Source: Streptomyces sp. YIM 121038
GTDB lineage: Bacteria > Actinomycetota > Actinomycetes > Streptomycetales > Streptomycetaceae
Direction: 5' to 3'
Assembly (NCBI RefSeq): GCF_006088715.1
Contig: NZ_CP030771.1
Coordinates: 9,298,001-9,362,000 of the forward strand
Length of the DNA: 64,000 nucleotides
Part shown: positions 17,795 through 28,428 of the stretch, in pieces
Layout: every line of letters starts with the position of its first letter
How positions within the stretch are numbered: position 1 is the first letter of the stretch
Notes under the pieces: model-generated
What the model was told of the DNA's origin: nothing
Database searches by the model: none
What the model saw: only the letters and a program-made list of their open reading frames with translations
Translations under genes and position numbers: made by a program

Positions 17795-19795
17795 ATGAGC
17801 TGTTGGCCTCCCTGCTCGGAATGGTGTGAATGCGTCGAGGGCGGGTGCCGGCCGGCGCCGCTCAAGCCCAACGCCGTACGGATCCGCACGCCGGACGGCC
17901 GCTGCCTTCAGGCCATCAACGGTCCCACCGCCCACTCCGGGTTCCTCGGCCCGGCCTCCGGCACGCCGGGCACCTGGGAAACCTTCCTGATCGACCAGCC
18001 CACGACCTGGCCGGTCCGCAGCGGGGGCCAGATGGTGCTGCGCGCCGTCGACGGCACGTGGCGGCCGCTGCCGGACGTCCTGGTCCGGGTCGACCACGGG
18101 GTGCTCGTGCTGCCCCGCAAGAGCAAGAAGGACCCACAGGTGGTCACGTACCAGTTCGGCGGCCGCGACCGTCCCCTGCTGGTGACCTCGCCGTTGGGCC
18201 CCGGGCATGCGGGCTATCAGCCCGGTGACTCCAGGGAGTGGACGTTCACGGTCACCAGGGTGGTGGGCGGCAGCCCTTCCCCCGTCGGTACGCCGATCGA
18301 CACCGGCGACCAGGTGAGCTTCGGCTTCGCCACCCGCAACCGGGCCCAGCCGGAGCGGTTCTGGCGGCTGCGCGACGACGCGAGCCCCCGCCGCGTCGAC
18401 GGCGACGCCGAGCCCGGCGGCCCGGCCGCCACCCCGTTCACCGTCGAGTTCAACGAGGTCAGGCCCGACCTCGGCTGGCGCCCGCCCGCGGACAGCGCGT
18501 GCCGCCGCTGCGCGCACGTCACCGCCGTCGTCACCCGCCGCAGCACCGGCACACCGATCCCCGGAGCCCACGTCGCCGCGCTGCCGCCGAGCGTGCCCTT
18601 CGCCGGTGACACCCGACCGAGCCCCACCGACGGCCGCGCCGACCTGACCGCGCCCGTCGACGGCGCCGTCCGCGACTGCGTTCCCGCCGGGCCCATCGAA
18701 CTCCAGGCCACGGCGAACCGCTTCCAGACCGCGACCGTCAGGGACACCGTTCCCGACCGGGGCGCCGTCGACGTACGGATCCCGATGGACTGCACGATGG
18801 TCACCGGGCGCGTCCTCGACTCCGCGGGCAGCCCCATGCCCGGCGAGTGGGTGTTCCTCACCGACGTCCGGGACAACCCGCTCCTCGACCTCGACGGCAA
18901 TCCGTACCAGACCAGGACCGACCTGGAGGGCCGCTTCTCCTTCGCCTGCGTCCCGCACGGGCAGGTCAAGCTCTCCACCGAGTACGACCCCAGCACCGAC
19001 AGGACCGTGACCCTCGGCCCCCGCGGCGAGCACGTCGAACTGGTCGTCCAGCTCACCGCCGCCACCGTCGTGGTCCGGGTGGTCGACGCCGACAACAACG
19101 ACCAGCCGCTCGACGGGGCCACCGTCCGGCTCACCGCCGGCGGCACGGCCCGCACCGCCACCACCGGCGGGGCGCCGCCCCAGGCGACCTTCGCCCGCGT
19201 CCAGCCCGCCGGTGCCGCCACGGTACGGGCGACCATGACCGGCTATCTGCCGAGCAGCGTCCCCGCGACCGTCCCGGCCTCCGGAACCGTGACCATCACC
19301 GTGCGCCTGCGCCGCGACGTGTCCGTCCAAGCGCCCACGGCGTTCGTGCTCCAGCTCGACTGGGGCGCCCTCCCGCGCGACCTGGACCTGCACTGCTCCG
19401 GCCCCGACGGCAGCAACGGGCGCTTCCACTGCCTGTTCAACGCCATGCGGCCCGTCGACTTCGTACGCCTGGACGTCGACGACCGCGACGCCACCGGGCC
19501 CGAACGCGTCACCGTCACCCCGGTCGCCGGGGCGTTCGTCCCCGGCGAGTACCGCTGCTGGGTCGACAACTTCTCCGGCGAGCAGACCCTCGCCGCCTCC
19601 GGCGCCTCGGTGGCACTGCTCAGCCTCGACGCCGCCGGACTGCCCACGCGGCGCGGCCGCTGGGTCGTCGCGGAGGTCCCCGGCGCCGCGAGCAGGCTCT
19701 GGTACGTCACGCGGTTCACCGTCGACGAGCAAGGCGGGCTGACCGTCGACCCCGTCATGACCTACCGGTCCGGGACCTGGGACACCGCCCTCTAG
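17795..19795 (+). CDS. Multi-domain beta-sandwich protein with carboxypeptidase-regulatory-like repeats
   Basis: 666 residues. ATG 17795 was chosen for GGAAAGG 8 nt upstream. It opens with a Cys-rich stretch 'SCWPPCSEWCECVEGGC'. A fascin-like beta-trefoil follows ('VRIRTPDGRCLQAINGP'). Next come three immunoglobulin-like carboxypeptidase-regulatory/CnaB units ('VTGRVLDSAGSPMPGEWVFL', 'GRFSFACVPHGQVKL'). The final domain, with 'DLDLHCSGPDG', 'GPERVTVTP' and 'GEYRCWVDNFSG', resembles the YfaP/DUF2135 fold. No signal peptide or enzyme motif is visible. It may be a structural or binding protein with metal-binding cysteines. It is 22 nt upstream of the next gene, so cotranscribed. Function unknown. 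Confidence 0.7.
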   Translation: MSCWPPCSEWCECVEGGCRPAPLKPNAVRIRTPDGRCLQAINGPTAHSGFLGPASGTPGTWETFLIDQPTTWPVRSGGQMVLRAVDGTWRPLPDVLVRVDHGVLVLPRKSKKDPQVVTYQFGGRDRPLLVTSPLGPGHAGYQPGDSREWTFTVTRVVGGSPSPVGTPIDTGDQVSFGFATRNRAQPERFWRLRDDASPRRVDGDAEPGGPAATPFTVEFNEVRPDLGWRPPADSACRRCAHVTAVVTRRSTGTPIPGAHVAALPPSVPFAGDTRPSPTDGRADLTAPVDGAVRDCVPAGPIELQATANRFQTATVRDTVPDRGAVDVRIPMDCTMVTGRVLDSAGSPMPGEWVFLTDVRDNPLLDLDGNPYQTRTDLEGRFSFACVPHGQVKLSTEYDPSTDRTVTLGPRGEHVELVVQLTAATVVVRVVDADNNDQPLDGATVRLTAGGTARTATTGGAPPQATFARVQPAGAATVRATMTGYLPSSVPATVPASGTVTITVRLRRDVSVQAPTAFVLQLDWGALPRDLDLHCSGPDGSNGRFHCLFNAMRPVDFVRLDVDDRDATGPERVTVTPVAGAFVPGEYRCWVDNFSGEQTLAASGASVALLSLDAAGLPTRRGRWVVAEVPGAASRLWYVTRFTVDEQGGLTVDPVMTYRSGTWDTAL

Positions 19796-19817
19796 CAGTA
19801 CGAGATGGAGACCGCCC

Positions 19818-20321
19818 ATGCCCGCCAACCCGCATCAGGCCACGCTCCAGCGCCTGGCCGAACTCCACCGGGCGGACCTGGCCGACCTGCACCAGCAGGC
19901 CCGCAGGCTCCGGGAGATGCTGCGCCGCAGGCCGCCCTGGCCCGAGCCGCCGAAGCCGCCGCTGTCACGTGAGGTGCTGAGCGGCGACCTCGCGGGCGTC
20001 GAGCGCGCCATCGCCAAACACGACCGGATCGTCGAGCTCGCCCGCGACGAACGCGTCGGCGAGGTGCTGCAAGCCGTCGCCGACGACCCGGACCTCGCCC
20101 GGGAGGCGGCAGCGGACCCGTCGGCGTTCGCCGCACGACACGGCATCGACCTGCCCGCCACCCTGGTCGTCACCGTGCTCGTCGCGGGCCGCGACGTGTC
20201 CGCGCGCTTCAGCAACGCCGACCCGGACATGCCCTTCGAGGTCGCCTGGACGCGGGACGGCTTCCAGGCGCCGCCGGTGCCGGACCCGCCGCCCGGCCGC
20301 GCGGCCGCCGAACCCGTCTGA
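19818..20321 (+). CDS. Small partner protein with NHLP-leader-like segment
   Basis: 167 residues, ATG 19818, 22 nt after the beta-sandwich gene. The N-terminus is an amphipathic helix ('LQRLAELHRADLADLHQQAR'), followed by a Pro-rich linker. Residues about 85-120 read 'ADDPDLAREAAADPSAFAA' then 'RHGIDLPATLVVTV'. This matches the rhythm of nitrile-hydratase-type leader peptides (short helices, 'DP..F', then 'GI.LP..V.V'). A strand-rich tail and Pro-rich end follow. No modifying enzyme is next door, so the resemblance may reflect the NHLP fold used as a binding module, or be coincidence. Function unknown. Confidence 0.6.
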   Translation: MPANPHQATLQRLAELHRADLADLHQQARRLREMLRRRPPWPEPPKPPLSREVLSGDLAGVERAIAKHDRIVELARDERVGEVLQAVADDPDLAREAAADPSAFAARHGIDLPATLVVTVLVAGRDVSARFSNADPDMPFEVAWTRDGFQAPPVPDPPPGRAAAEPV

Positions 20322-20445
20322 CCGGCCCGGCCCGTCAGGGCCGTTCGGCCCGCGCCCGGGCGCCGCCCGGCCACTGTGCCGCGCGGGCCCCGGGGCGGAC
20401 GCTGACAGCGTCGGGCCCACCGCGGCACGACAGGAAGGCACAGCG

Positions 20446-20916
20446 GTGAACACCATGACCACGTCCAGCACCCGCATGCTGCGGGCCCTGCCCGCCGCCC
20501 ACCGGGAACGTCTGCTGCGCGTCGCCCGCGAAGTCCCCGTCGCCGAGGGCACCCGCCTGTTCGACGAGGGCGGACGCGCCGACCGCTTCTGGGTCGTCCG
20601 CACCGGCACGGTCACCCTCGACATGCACGTGCCCGGCCGCCGCTCACCCGTGATCGAGACCGTCGGCTTCGATGAACTGGTCGGCTGGTCCTGGCTGTTC
20701 CCGCCGTACGTATGGCAGCTGGGCGCCGTGGCGACGACTCCGGTACGCGCCTACGAATTCGACGCCCCTTCCGTACGGTCCCTGTGCGCGAGCGACCCCC
20801 GGCTCGGCGCCGCCGTAGGCCAATGGGTCGGCAAGGTCCTGGCCCACCGCCTCCAGTCGGCCCGCACCCGCCTGCTGGACCTGTACGCGCCCTACGGCAG
20901 CGGAGGTCCCCGCTAG
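20446..20916 (+). CDS. Cyclic nucleotide-binding domain protein
   Basis: 156 residues, GTG 20446 with AGGAAGG upstream. A single Crp/Fnr-type cNMP-binding jelly roll: 'VAEGTRLFDEGGRADRFW' and 'VRTGTVTLDM', then 'IETVGFDELVGWSWLF' at the phosphate-cassette position. That cassette lacks the usual G-E-x-A-L-L...R-x-A pattern, so cAMP binding is doubtful. There is no helix-turn-helix: the protein stops after the C-helix. It is therefore a stand-alone sensor rather than a Crp transcription factor. Its stop codon shares a CTAG with the stop of the convergent stress-protein gene (20913-20916). Confidence 0.82.
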   Translation: MNTMTTSSTRMLRALPAAHRERLLRVAREVPVAEGTRLFDEGGRADRFWVVRTGTVTLDMHVPGRRSPVIETVGFDELVGWSWLFPPYVWQLGAVATTPVRAYEFDAPSVRSLCASDPRLGAAVGQWVGKVLAHRLQSARTRLLDLYAPYGSGGPR

Positions 20917-21386
20917 GGCGGCGGCAGGGCGGCCCCCGGCGTGGCCTCAGGCCAGACCAGGAGGACCGGGCAGGGGGCGTGGTCGACGATGAAGCGGCTC
21001 GCGGGGCCGAGGCTGCGGGGCCCCAGGCGGCTGCGGTCGCCGTCGCGGGCGAGGACGAGCAGGTCCGCGCCTTCCGCTGCGGCGACGACTTCCCGCTCGG
21101 CGCGGCCGACGCGCTCGACGCGCGTACAGGGACGCCCGAGACGGTCGGCCGCGGCGGTCAGGAGGCGCTCGGCGGACGCGGCGGCCAGGTGCTCCACGGC
21201 GGTGCCGGGGTCGCGGTCGGGCCGGGCGCGGCCCAGCAGCCCGGCGTACGCGCCATGGGCGGCTCCGGGCGCTTCGGCCCCGGTGACGTGCAGCAGCACC
21301 ACGTCGGCGGGCGCGGGCGCGTGGGCGCGGACGGCGTCGACGCACGTGGGCCAGGTGCCTTCGGCGATCCAGGCGATGACGGTCAT
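20913..21386 (-). CDS. Universal stress protein (UspA family)
   Basis: 157 residues with the Rossmann-like Usp layout. It starts 'MTVIAWIAEGTWP', has a central 'VVLLHVTGAEAPG' strand and ends 'ADLLVLARDGDRSRLGPRSL', 'GPASRFIVDHAPCPVLLV'. The ATP-loop G-x2-G-x9-G-S/T is only partly kept (a Gly-Pro-Arg-Ser-Leu-Gly variant), so nucleotide binding is uncertain. Neighbours are a cNMP-binding protein and an anion permease, a grouping often seen in stress or dormancy gene sets in actinomycetes. It lies 40 bp downstream of the permease on the same strand, so an operon is likely. Confidence 0.83.
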   Translation of the reverse strand: MTVIAWIAEGTWPTCVDAVRAHAPAPADVVLLHVTGAEAPGAAHGAYAGLLGRARPDRDPGTAVEHLAAASAERLLTAAADRLGRPCTRVERVGRAEREVVAAAEGADLLVLARDGDRSRLGPRSLGPASRFIVDHAPCPVLLVWPEATPGAALPPP

Positions 21387-21426
21387 GGTGTCCAGCCTCC
21401 TCGGCCTCCTCGGGCTCTTGGGCCCG

Positions 21427-22683
21427 TCAGCCCCCGATCACGACCAGCGACACCCACAGTGCCACCACTGAGAGCAGCAGCGCGGCGGGCACGGCGAGGA
21501 GCCCGAGCCGGGTGAACTCGCCCAGCTGCACGTCACTGTCGTGCTCGCGGACGATCCGCCGCCACAGCAGGGTGGCGAGGGAACCGGCGTAGGTGAGGTT
21601 GGGCCCGATGTTCACCCCGAGCAGCACCGCAAGGACGGCGCCGGGACCGGCCGGAGCGGTCAGCGGCAGCAGTACCAGGACGGCCGGAAGGTTGTTGATG
21701 ACGTTGGCCAGGACGGCGGCCAGGGCCGCGATGCCGAGCAGGGCCGCGAATCCGGTGCCGTCGGGCACCACGTGGCCCAGCGCGTCGGCGAGCCCGTTGT
21801 CGACGACGGCGCGCACCACGACGCCCAGGGCCAGGACGAAGGCGCAGAACGGCAGGGACGCGGCACGCACCAGGGCGGTGGCAGTGGTGCGGCGCCGGAG
21901 CAGGGCACGGCCCCCGAGCACGGCCGCGCCCGCCGCTGCCGCCCACGCCGGGTCGAGCCCGACCGCGGAGGCCACCACGAAACCCACCAGCGTGCAGACC
22001 ACCGTGGCCAGCGCGAACACCGGCACCTCGCGGAGCTCGGCAGCGGGCGGCGCCTCGGCTCCGGCGTCCAGGTCGGTGGCGAAGAACCGCCGGATGACCA
22101 CGTACTCCACGGCGATCGCGGCCAGCCAGGGCAGGGCCATCAGAGCGGCGAAACGGGTGAAGCTCAGTCCGCTCGCGGCGAACGCGAGCAGATTGGTGAG
22201 GTTGGACACCGGAAGCAGCAGCGAGGCGGAGTTCGACAGATGGGTGCAGGCGTACACGTGCGGCGCGGGCCGCGCGCCGAGCCGGGCCGCGGTGGCGAAC
22301 ACCACCGGCGTCAGGAGCACCACCGTGGCGTCCAGGCTGAGCACCGCGGTGATCAGCGAGGCGGCGCCGAACACCTGCACCAGCAACCGGCGCGGGCTCC
22401 CGGCCGCCCGCCGGGCCATCCAGGCGCCGCAGGCCTGGAACAGGCCCTCGTCGTCGCACAGCTGAGCCAGGACCAGGACCGCCGCGAGGAAGCCGATCAC
22501 CGGGCCGAGGCGGGCGGCCTCGTCCGCCGCGTGGCCCAGCGGGATCGCCCCGGTGGCGATGACCACCCCGGCGGCCGGGACGGCGACGACCGCCTCCGGC
22601 CAGCCCCAGGGCCGGACCACCGCACAGGCCAGGACCGCCAGGAGCAGAACGGCGGAGAGCGCTTCGGCGAGGGAGGCGTTCAG
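21427..22683 (-). CDS. ArsB/SLC13-type anion permease, probable CTG start
   Basis: About 418 residues and 10-11 membrane helices ('VIGFLAAVLVLAQLCDDEG', 'LDATVVLLTPVVFATA', 'LANVINNLPAVLVLLPL', 'GVNIGPNLTYAGSLATLLW'). The two N-P/G-P re-entrant motifs are typical of the ion transporter superfamily that includes ArsB and NhaD. I extend the gene 21 codons past the first GTG (22620) to a CTG at 22683. The added segment, starting L-N-A-S-L-A-E-A, supplies the missing first membrane helix, and GAAAGG sits 7 nt before the CTG. The GTG start would cut helix 1 and has no ribosome site. Substrate (arsenite or a dicarboxylate/sodium pair) cannot be told from sequence. Confidence 0.83.
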   Translation of the reverse strand: MNASLAEALSAVLLLAVLACAVVRPWGWPEAVVAVPAAGVVIATGAIPLGHAADEAARLGPVIGFLAAVLVLAQLCDDEGLFQACGAWMARRAAGSPRRLLVQVFGAASLITAVLSLDATVVLLTPVVFATAARLGARPAPHVYACTHLSNSASLLLPVSNLTNLLAFAASGLSFTRFAALMALPWLAAIAVEYVVIRRFFATDLDAGAEAPPAAELREVPVFALATVVCTLVGFVVASAVGLDPAWAAAAGAAVLGGRALLRRRTTATALVRAASLPFCAFVLALGVVVRAVVDNGLADALGHVVPDGTGFAALLGIAALAAVLANVINNLPAVLVLLPLTAPAGPGAVLAVLLGVNIGPNLTYAGSLATLLWRRIVREHDSDVQLGEFTRLGLLAVPAALLLSVVALWVSLVVIGG

Positions 22684-22757
22684 GGCGGAACCTTTCAGCA
22701 GCGGAGCCTTCCGCGGAGCCCGTCGAAGGCACCCGGGAGAGAGAACGGCAGGACAGC

Positions 22758-22994
22758 ATGATCCGCTGCCGTGTCATCCTGCCACTCCGCGGGGCCCCAC
22801 CAGGCCCTCGGCACCGTGCGGACCCGGCCGAGGCGGAGCGGAAGACGACCAGCCGGACCCACGACGTGGTGGCCGACCCGCCGCCCGCACCGCCCGGCGG
22901 ATTCGACCTCGCGCACGCCCGGCTCGTCCTGATGCACATCGCCGACCGCGCCGAGGCCTCGGCACCGACGAGGAGAGTGGCCGGGCGGGGGTGA
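22758..22994 (+). pseudogene. Remnant of a SAM-dependent methyltransferase
   Basis: The 495-bp gap 22684-23178 has no full gene. In one plus frame, at about 22893-22955, the text 'GGFDLAHARLVLMHIADRAE' is nearly the standard motif of class I methyltransferases after the SAM-binding loop (F-D-L-V-H-A-R-L-V-L-x-H). Nothing before or after in any frame continues the domain: no glycine-rich loop, and the frame soon loses likeness. This looks like a decayed gene fragment. The rest of the gap shows nothing I can name. Confidence 0.5.
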
Positions 22995-23178
22995 ACCCGC
23001 CACGCCCCATCGCCTATCGGACACAGCAAGCCGTGCGTTCCGCTCAGCGGAATTTCGTCTTACCCCCGGCGCTCCCTTCGGGCATCGTCACCGTGTTCCC
23101 CAGGCGCACACGACTCAGCGAACTCACTCAGTGACACGCGCTGTCGATCAGCGCGACGACAGGAACGCGGGAGAAGCC

Positions 23179-24147
23179 ATGAGGAAGAGGAAGACGAGTC
23201 CGGCTGTCCGCATGGGCGCGGCCTGCGCGACGGCGCTCGCGGTGACCACGGGCCTCGCGGGCCCCGCCGTAGCGGACGCGAAGCCGGCTCCCCCGTCCCG
23301 GGCAGCGCTCGACGGGGGCGCGCCACAACGGCTGAGAGCGGACTTCGACGGCGACGGCAGAGCCGATACCGCCGTGTGGCGGCCCTCCAACGGCACGTGG
23401 TACGTCCTGCGCAGCAGCAACGGCGGCCAGACGATCCAGCAGTGGGGCCAGCCCGGCGACGTCCCGGTGGCCGCCGACTTCGACGGCGACGGCAAGGCCG
23501 ACCTCACCGTGTGGCGGCCGTCGAACGGCACGTGGTACGTCCTGCGCACGACGGACGGCGGCCAGACCATCCAGCAGTACGGCTTGTCGGGCGACGTTCC
23601 GTTGGCCGGTGACTTCGACGGTGACGGGAAGGCCGATGCCGCCGTGTGGCGCCCGTCCAACGGCACGTGGTACGTCCTGCGCAGCAGCAACGGCGGCCAG
23701 ACGATCCAGCGGTGGGGCGAGTCGGGTGACGTACCGGTGCCGGGTGACTTCGACGGCGACCGGCGGGCGGACCTCGGCGTATGGCGGCCGTCGAACGGCA
23801 CGTGGTACGTGCTGCGCAGCAGCGACGGCAGCCCGGCCTCGCAGCGGTGGGGTGAATCCGGCGACATTCCGGTGCTCGGCGACATCGATGGTGACCGGCG
23901 GGCGGACCACGTGGTGTGGCGGCCGTCGAACGGCACGTGGTACGTGCTGCGCAGCAGCAACGGCAGCGCGGCTTCGCAGCGGTGGGGTGAGTCGGGCGAC
24001 GTGCCCGTGCCCGGTGACTTCGATGGTGACCGGCGGGCCGACTTCGTCGTGTGGCGGCCGTCGAACGGAACGTGGTACGTCCTGCGCACGACGGACGGCG
24101 GCCAGACCGTCCGGCAGTACGGCGTGGCGGGCGACATCCCGGTCTGA
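23179..24147 (+). CDS. Secreted FG-GAP/VCBS-like repeat protein
   Basis: 322 residues, ATG 23179 with GGGAG upstream. The signal peptide has a basic start 'MRKRKTSPAVRMG', a hydrophobic core and an 'AVADA' cleavage region. After about 50 residues come six near-identical 45-residue repeats, each 'DFDGDGKADxxVWRPSNGTWYV', 'LRSSNGG...' and '...GDVPV' (written as fragments). The D-x-D-G-D-x-x-A-D loops are calcium-binding in FG-GAP/VCBS proteins and the repeats probably close into a beta-propeller. It has no catalytic domain, so it is likely an extracellular binding or surface protein. Confidence 0.85.
   Translation: MRKRKTSPAVRMGAACATALAVTTGLAGPAVADAKPAPPSRAALDGGAPQRLRADFDGDGRADTAVWRPSNGTWYVLRSSNGGQTIQQWGQPGDVPVAADFDGDGKADLTVWRPSNGTWYVLRTTDGGQTIQQYGLSGDVPLAGDFDGDGKADAAVWRPSNGTWYVLRSSNGGQTIQRWGESGDVPVPGDFDGDRRADLGVWRPSNGTWYVLRSSDGSPASQRWGESGDIPVLGDIDGDRRADHVVWRPSNGTWYVLRSSNGSAASQRWGESGDVPVPGDFDGDRRADFVVWRPSNGTWYVLRTTDGGQTVRQYGVAGDIPV
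23332..24144 (+). repeat. Six tandem 135-bp coding repeats
   Basis: The repeats of the FG-GAP protein are also conserved as DNA: the 'SNGTWYVLR' part is almost invariant in each unit (for example tcgaacggcacgtggtacgt recurring every ~135 bp). The middle units carry D-G-D-R-R where the others have D-G-D-G-K/R. Such uniformity suggests recent unit duplication or gene conversion and makes copy number prone to change. Confidence 0.85.
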
Positions 24148-24248
24148 CCGTCCCCACGGGCGGCGCGTTTCCGTCTCACCGGGCACAGCCGTGTCCCCGT
24201 AGCGTCGTCGCCGACGAAAGCGCCTGCATCCAACCTTTGGAGGTACGT

Positions 24249-24752
24249 GTGAAGACGTCACGACGGCCCGGCGCCCTCCTCGCGGCCCTGGTCCTGGGTC
24301 TGGTCAGCCTCTTCACGACCACCCTCTCGGCCTCGGCCTCGCAGCAGCCCGGCACACAGCGGGCCAAGGTCGGCTTCATGATCGCCTCGAACATGAACAA
24401 CAGATGCCTGGAGGTAAGAGGGGCCAACCCCGGCAGCGGTGCCCTGGTCGCCATGTGGGACTGCTTCGGGGGCACGAGCGAGCGGTGGTACTGGGCCGGC
24501 AACACGATCCGCAGCGACCTCAACGGCAAGTGCCTGGACGTCGCCGCGGGAAACAGTGAGAACGGTGCCGCCCTGAACGCGTGGGACTGCCACGGCGGGG
24601 CTCCCCAGCAGTGGGTCTGGGACGGCACCCGGCTCCGCAACCCGGCGTACAACCGGTGTCTGACCATCGCCAACGCCAACTGGGGGAACGGCGCTGCGGT
24701 CATCATCTGGGACTGCAACCTGGGCTCCCACCAGCAGTGGCACACCACCTGA
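24249..24752 (+). CDS. Secreted ricin-B-type lectin
   Basis: 167 residues, GTG 24249 with GGAGG 5 nt upstream. Signal peptide 'VKTSRRPGALLAALVLGL', cleaved near 'SASASQQ'. The mature part is one beta-trefoil of three ~42-residue units. Each has a Cys-Leu core ('RCLEV', 'KCLDV', 'RCLTI'), 'G..V..WDC' and a Q-x-W-type end ('ERWYW', 'QQWVW', 'QQWHT'). Such domains bind galactose or xylose polymers. It is unusual only in being a lectin with no attached glycosidase. It ends before a hairpin shared with the convergent ABC genes. Confidence 0.88.
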   Translation: MKTSRRPGALLAALVLGLVSLFTTTLSASASQQPGTQRAKVGFMIASNMNNRCLEVRGANPGSGALVAMWDCFGGTSERWYWAGNTIRSDLNGKCLDVAAGNSENGAALNAWDCHGGAPQQWVWDGTRLRNPAYNRCLTIANANWGNGAAVIIWDCNLGSHQQWHTT

Positions 24753-24826
24753 GCGGTGCGCCACGGGTACAGCGTCGCTGACCTGTCCGCGCCGTACGCG
24801 GCGGCCGAGGCGCCGCAGTGAGAGAC

Positions 24827-24870
24827 GATCACCCGGGAGGAGGGCGGCACCCCGGCCCGCCCGGGTGATC
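24827..24870. terminator. Bidirectional terminator hairpin
   Basis: GATCACCCGGG (24827-24837) and CCCGGGTGATC (24860-24870) are perfect 11-nt inverted arms, lying between the convergent lectin gene and the ABC exporter operon. There is no U-tract, as usual in Streptomyces. Confidence 0.6.
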
Positions 24871-24895
24871 GGAGCCGAGCTCGGCCTTGTGCGGC

Positions 24896-26697
<1,802 letters not shown>

Positions 26698-26701
<4 letters not shown>

Positions 26702-28428
26702 GGCGCCGCCTGCGCGGCGACCATGCGGGCGTAGTCACCGCGGCGGACCAGCAGACTCCGGTGGTCGCCGACCTCGGTGACCCGCCCCTGTGCCAGGACG
26801 GCGATGCGACCGGCGTCGCGGACCGTGGACAGGCGGTGGGCGACCACCAGGGTCGTGCGGCCCCGGCTCAGCGTCCCCAGCGCCCGCTGGATGTCGGCCT
26901 CCGCCGCGGCGTCGACGCTGGAGGTGGCCTCGTCCAGGACCAGCACGGGCGCGTCCTTCAGGAGGGCGCGGGCGATCGCGATGCGCTGCCGTTCGCCGCC
27001 GGAGAGCGTCAGTCCCCGTTCGCCGACCGGTGTGTCGTATCCGGCCGGGAGGGCCTCGACGAAGGCGTGTGCTCCGGCCGCGCGGGCCGCGTCGCGCATC
27101 TCGGCCGCGGTGGCGCCGGGCCGGGCGAGCCGGAGGTTGTCGGCGATGGTGCCGTGGAAGAGGTACGTGTCCTGGGAGACCACGGCGATCGTCTCCCGGA
27201 GCGTGGCGAGGGGCAGCCCGCGGATGTCCGAGCCGTCGACGAGGACCCGCCCGCCGACGGGTTCGAAGAAGCGCAGGAGCAAGGAGACCAGCGTGGTCTT
27301 CCCGGCGCCCGAGGGGCCCACGACGGCGAGTGTCCCGCCCGCTTCGAGCCGCAGGCTCACCTCGTCGAGGGCGGGGGCCGCGCGGTCGGCGTAGGTGAAG
27401 GTGACGCGCTCGAACTCGACCACAGGAGGCCGCTCGATCCGCCGGGGCCGCGGGGGAGCCGACGGCTCGGGCGTCTGCGGAACCGCGTCGAGGAGGGCGT
27501 GGATGCCCGCGGCGGCCGAGACCGCGGTGTGCCCGGCGTGCCAGAACCGGGACAGCTCGATGAACGGGCGGAAGCACTCGAACACCAGGAACAGGACGAC
27601 GTAGAGCCCGGCGAGGTCCAACGCCCCCTGGGCGAGGCGCAGCGCGCCGACGCCCACGCTGAGCGAGGTGCCCGCCGCGACCCCGAAGGCGGTGAGACCG
27701 GTGTCGACCAGGGACACGCGCATCTGGGCCATCGTGGAGCGGTACAACACCTCGGCCCGGTCGCCGAGTTCGGCCCGGCGGCGCTCTCCGGCGTTGAACG
27801 CCTTGAGCGTCGTCAGGCCCTGCATGGTGTCGAGGTACTCGGCGTCGAGCGCGGCGTAGGCGTCCCAGTGGGCCTGTCCGCGCTCGCCGAGCAGCCGGTC
27901 CCACCAGCGCGGCGCCAGCGGGACGAACACCACGAGGGCCGCCACCAGTACCCCCACGACCCAGTCGATCGACGCCAGGTAGGTGACGAGGCCGACCGGT
28001 GCGAGAAGACAGACGGCCAGTTGCGGCAGATAGCGCGCGTAGTAGCTCTCGACCGCCTCCACGCCGTCCACCAGGGCCGACTGCACGGTGCCCGTCCTGG
28101 TCCTGGTCAGGTGGCCGGGGCCCAGGGCGAGCAGATGCGCGTAGAGGCGGCGGCGGAGCCGCAGTTTGGTCGCGGCCGCCGTCCGGCTGACGCACAGCTC
28201 GCGCAGCTGCAGCAGCCCGGCCCGTACGGCGACGAGCGCGAGGACCCCGGCGACCTGGGGGACGCTGGCGGTCCACGGCCTGTGGTCGCTCACCTGCTCC
28301 AGAACGGCGGCGACCAGCAGCCCTTGGCCGACGTAGGTGGCGGTGACGCCGAGCCCCACGGCCACCGCCGCCGCGATGTGCCAGCGGACAGCGGTGGCGA
28401 GTTCGAGGAGTCGGCGGTGGAGCAGCAT
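26698..28428 (-). CDS. ABC exporter half-transporter A
   Basis: 576 residues, ATG 28428 sharing one base with the YcaO stop (TGATG). An upstream in-frame extension would lie wholly inside the YcaO gene and is not used. Membrane domain of about six helices, then an ATPase with Walker A 'GPSGAGKTT', Q-loop 'VVSQDTYLF', signature 'LSGGERQRIAIARA', Walker B 'PVLVLDEATSSVD' and 'LVVAHRLST'. Both catalytic sites look intact. It pairs with the downstream half-transporter. Resembles CydDC-like and lipid/peptide exporters; placement after a RiPP cyclodehydratase argues for peptide export. Confidence 0.88.

Noticed and set aside
17615..19828. A 737-codon minus-strand frame
   Set aside because: Antisense to the beta-sandwich protein; Gly/Val/Asp/Arg pattern of a shadow frame.
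23332..24144. Regular repeats as a CRISPR array
   Set aside because: The 135-bp units are translated throughout as FG-GAP-like protein repeats.
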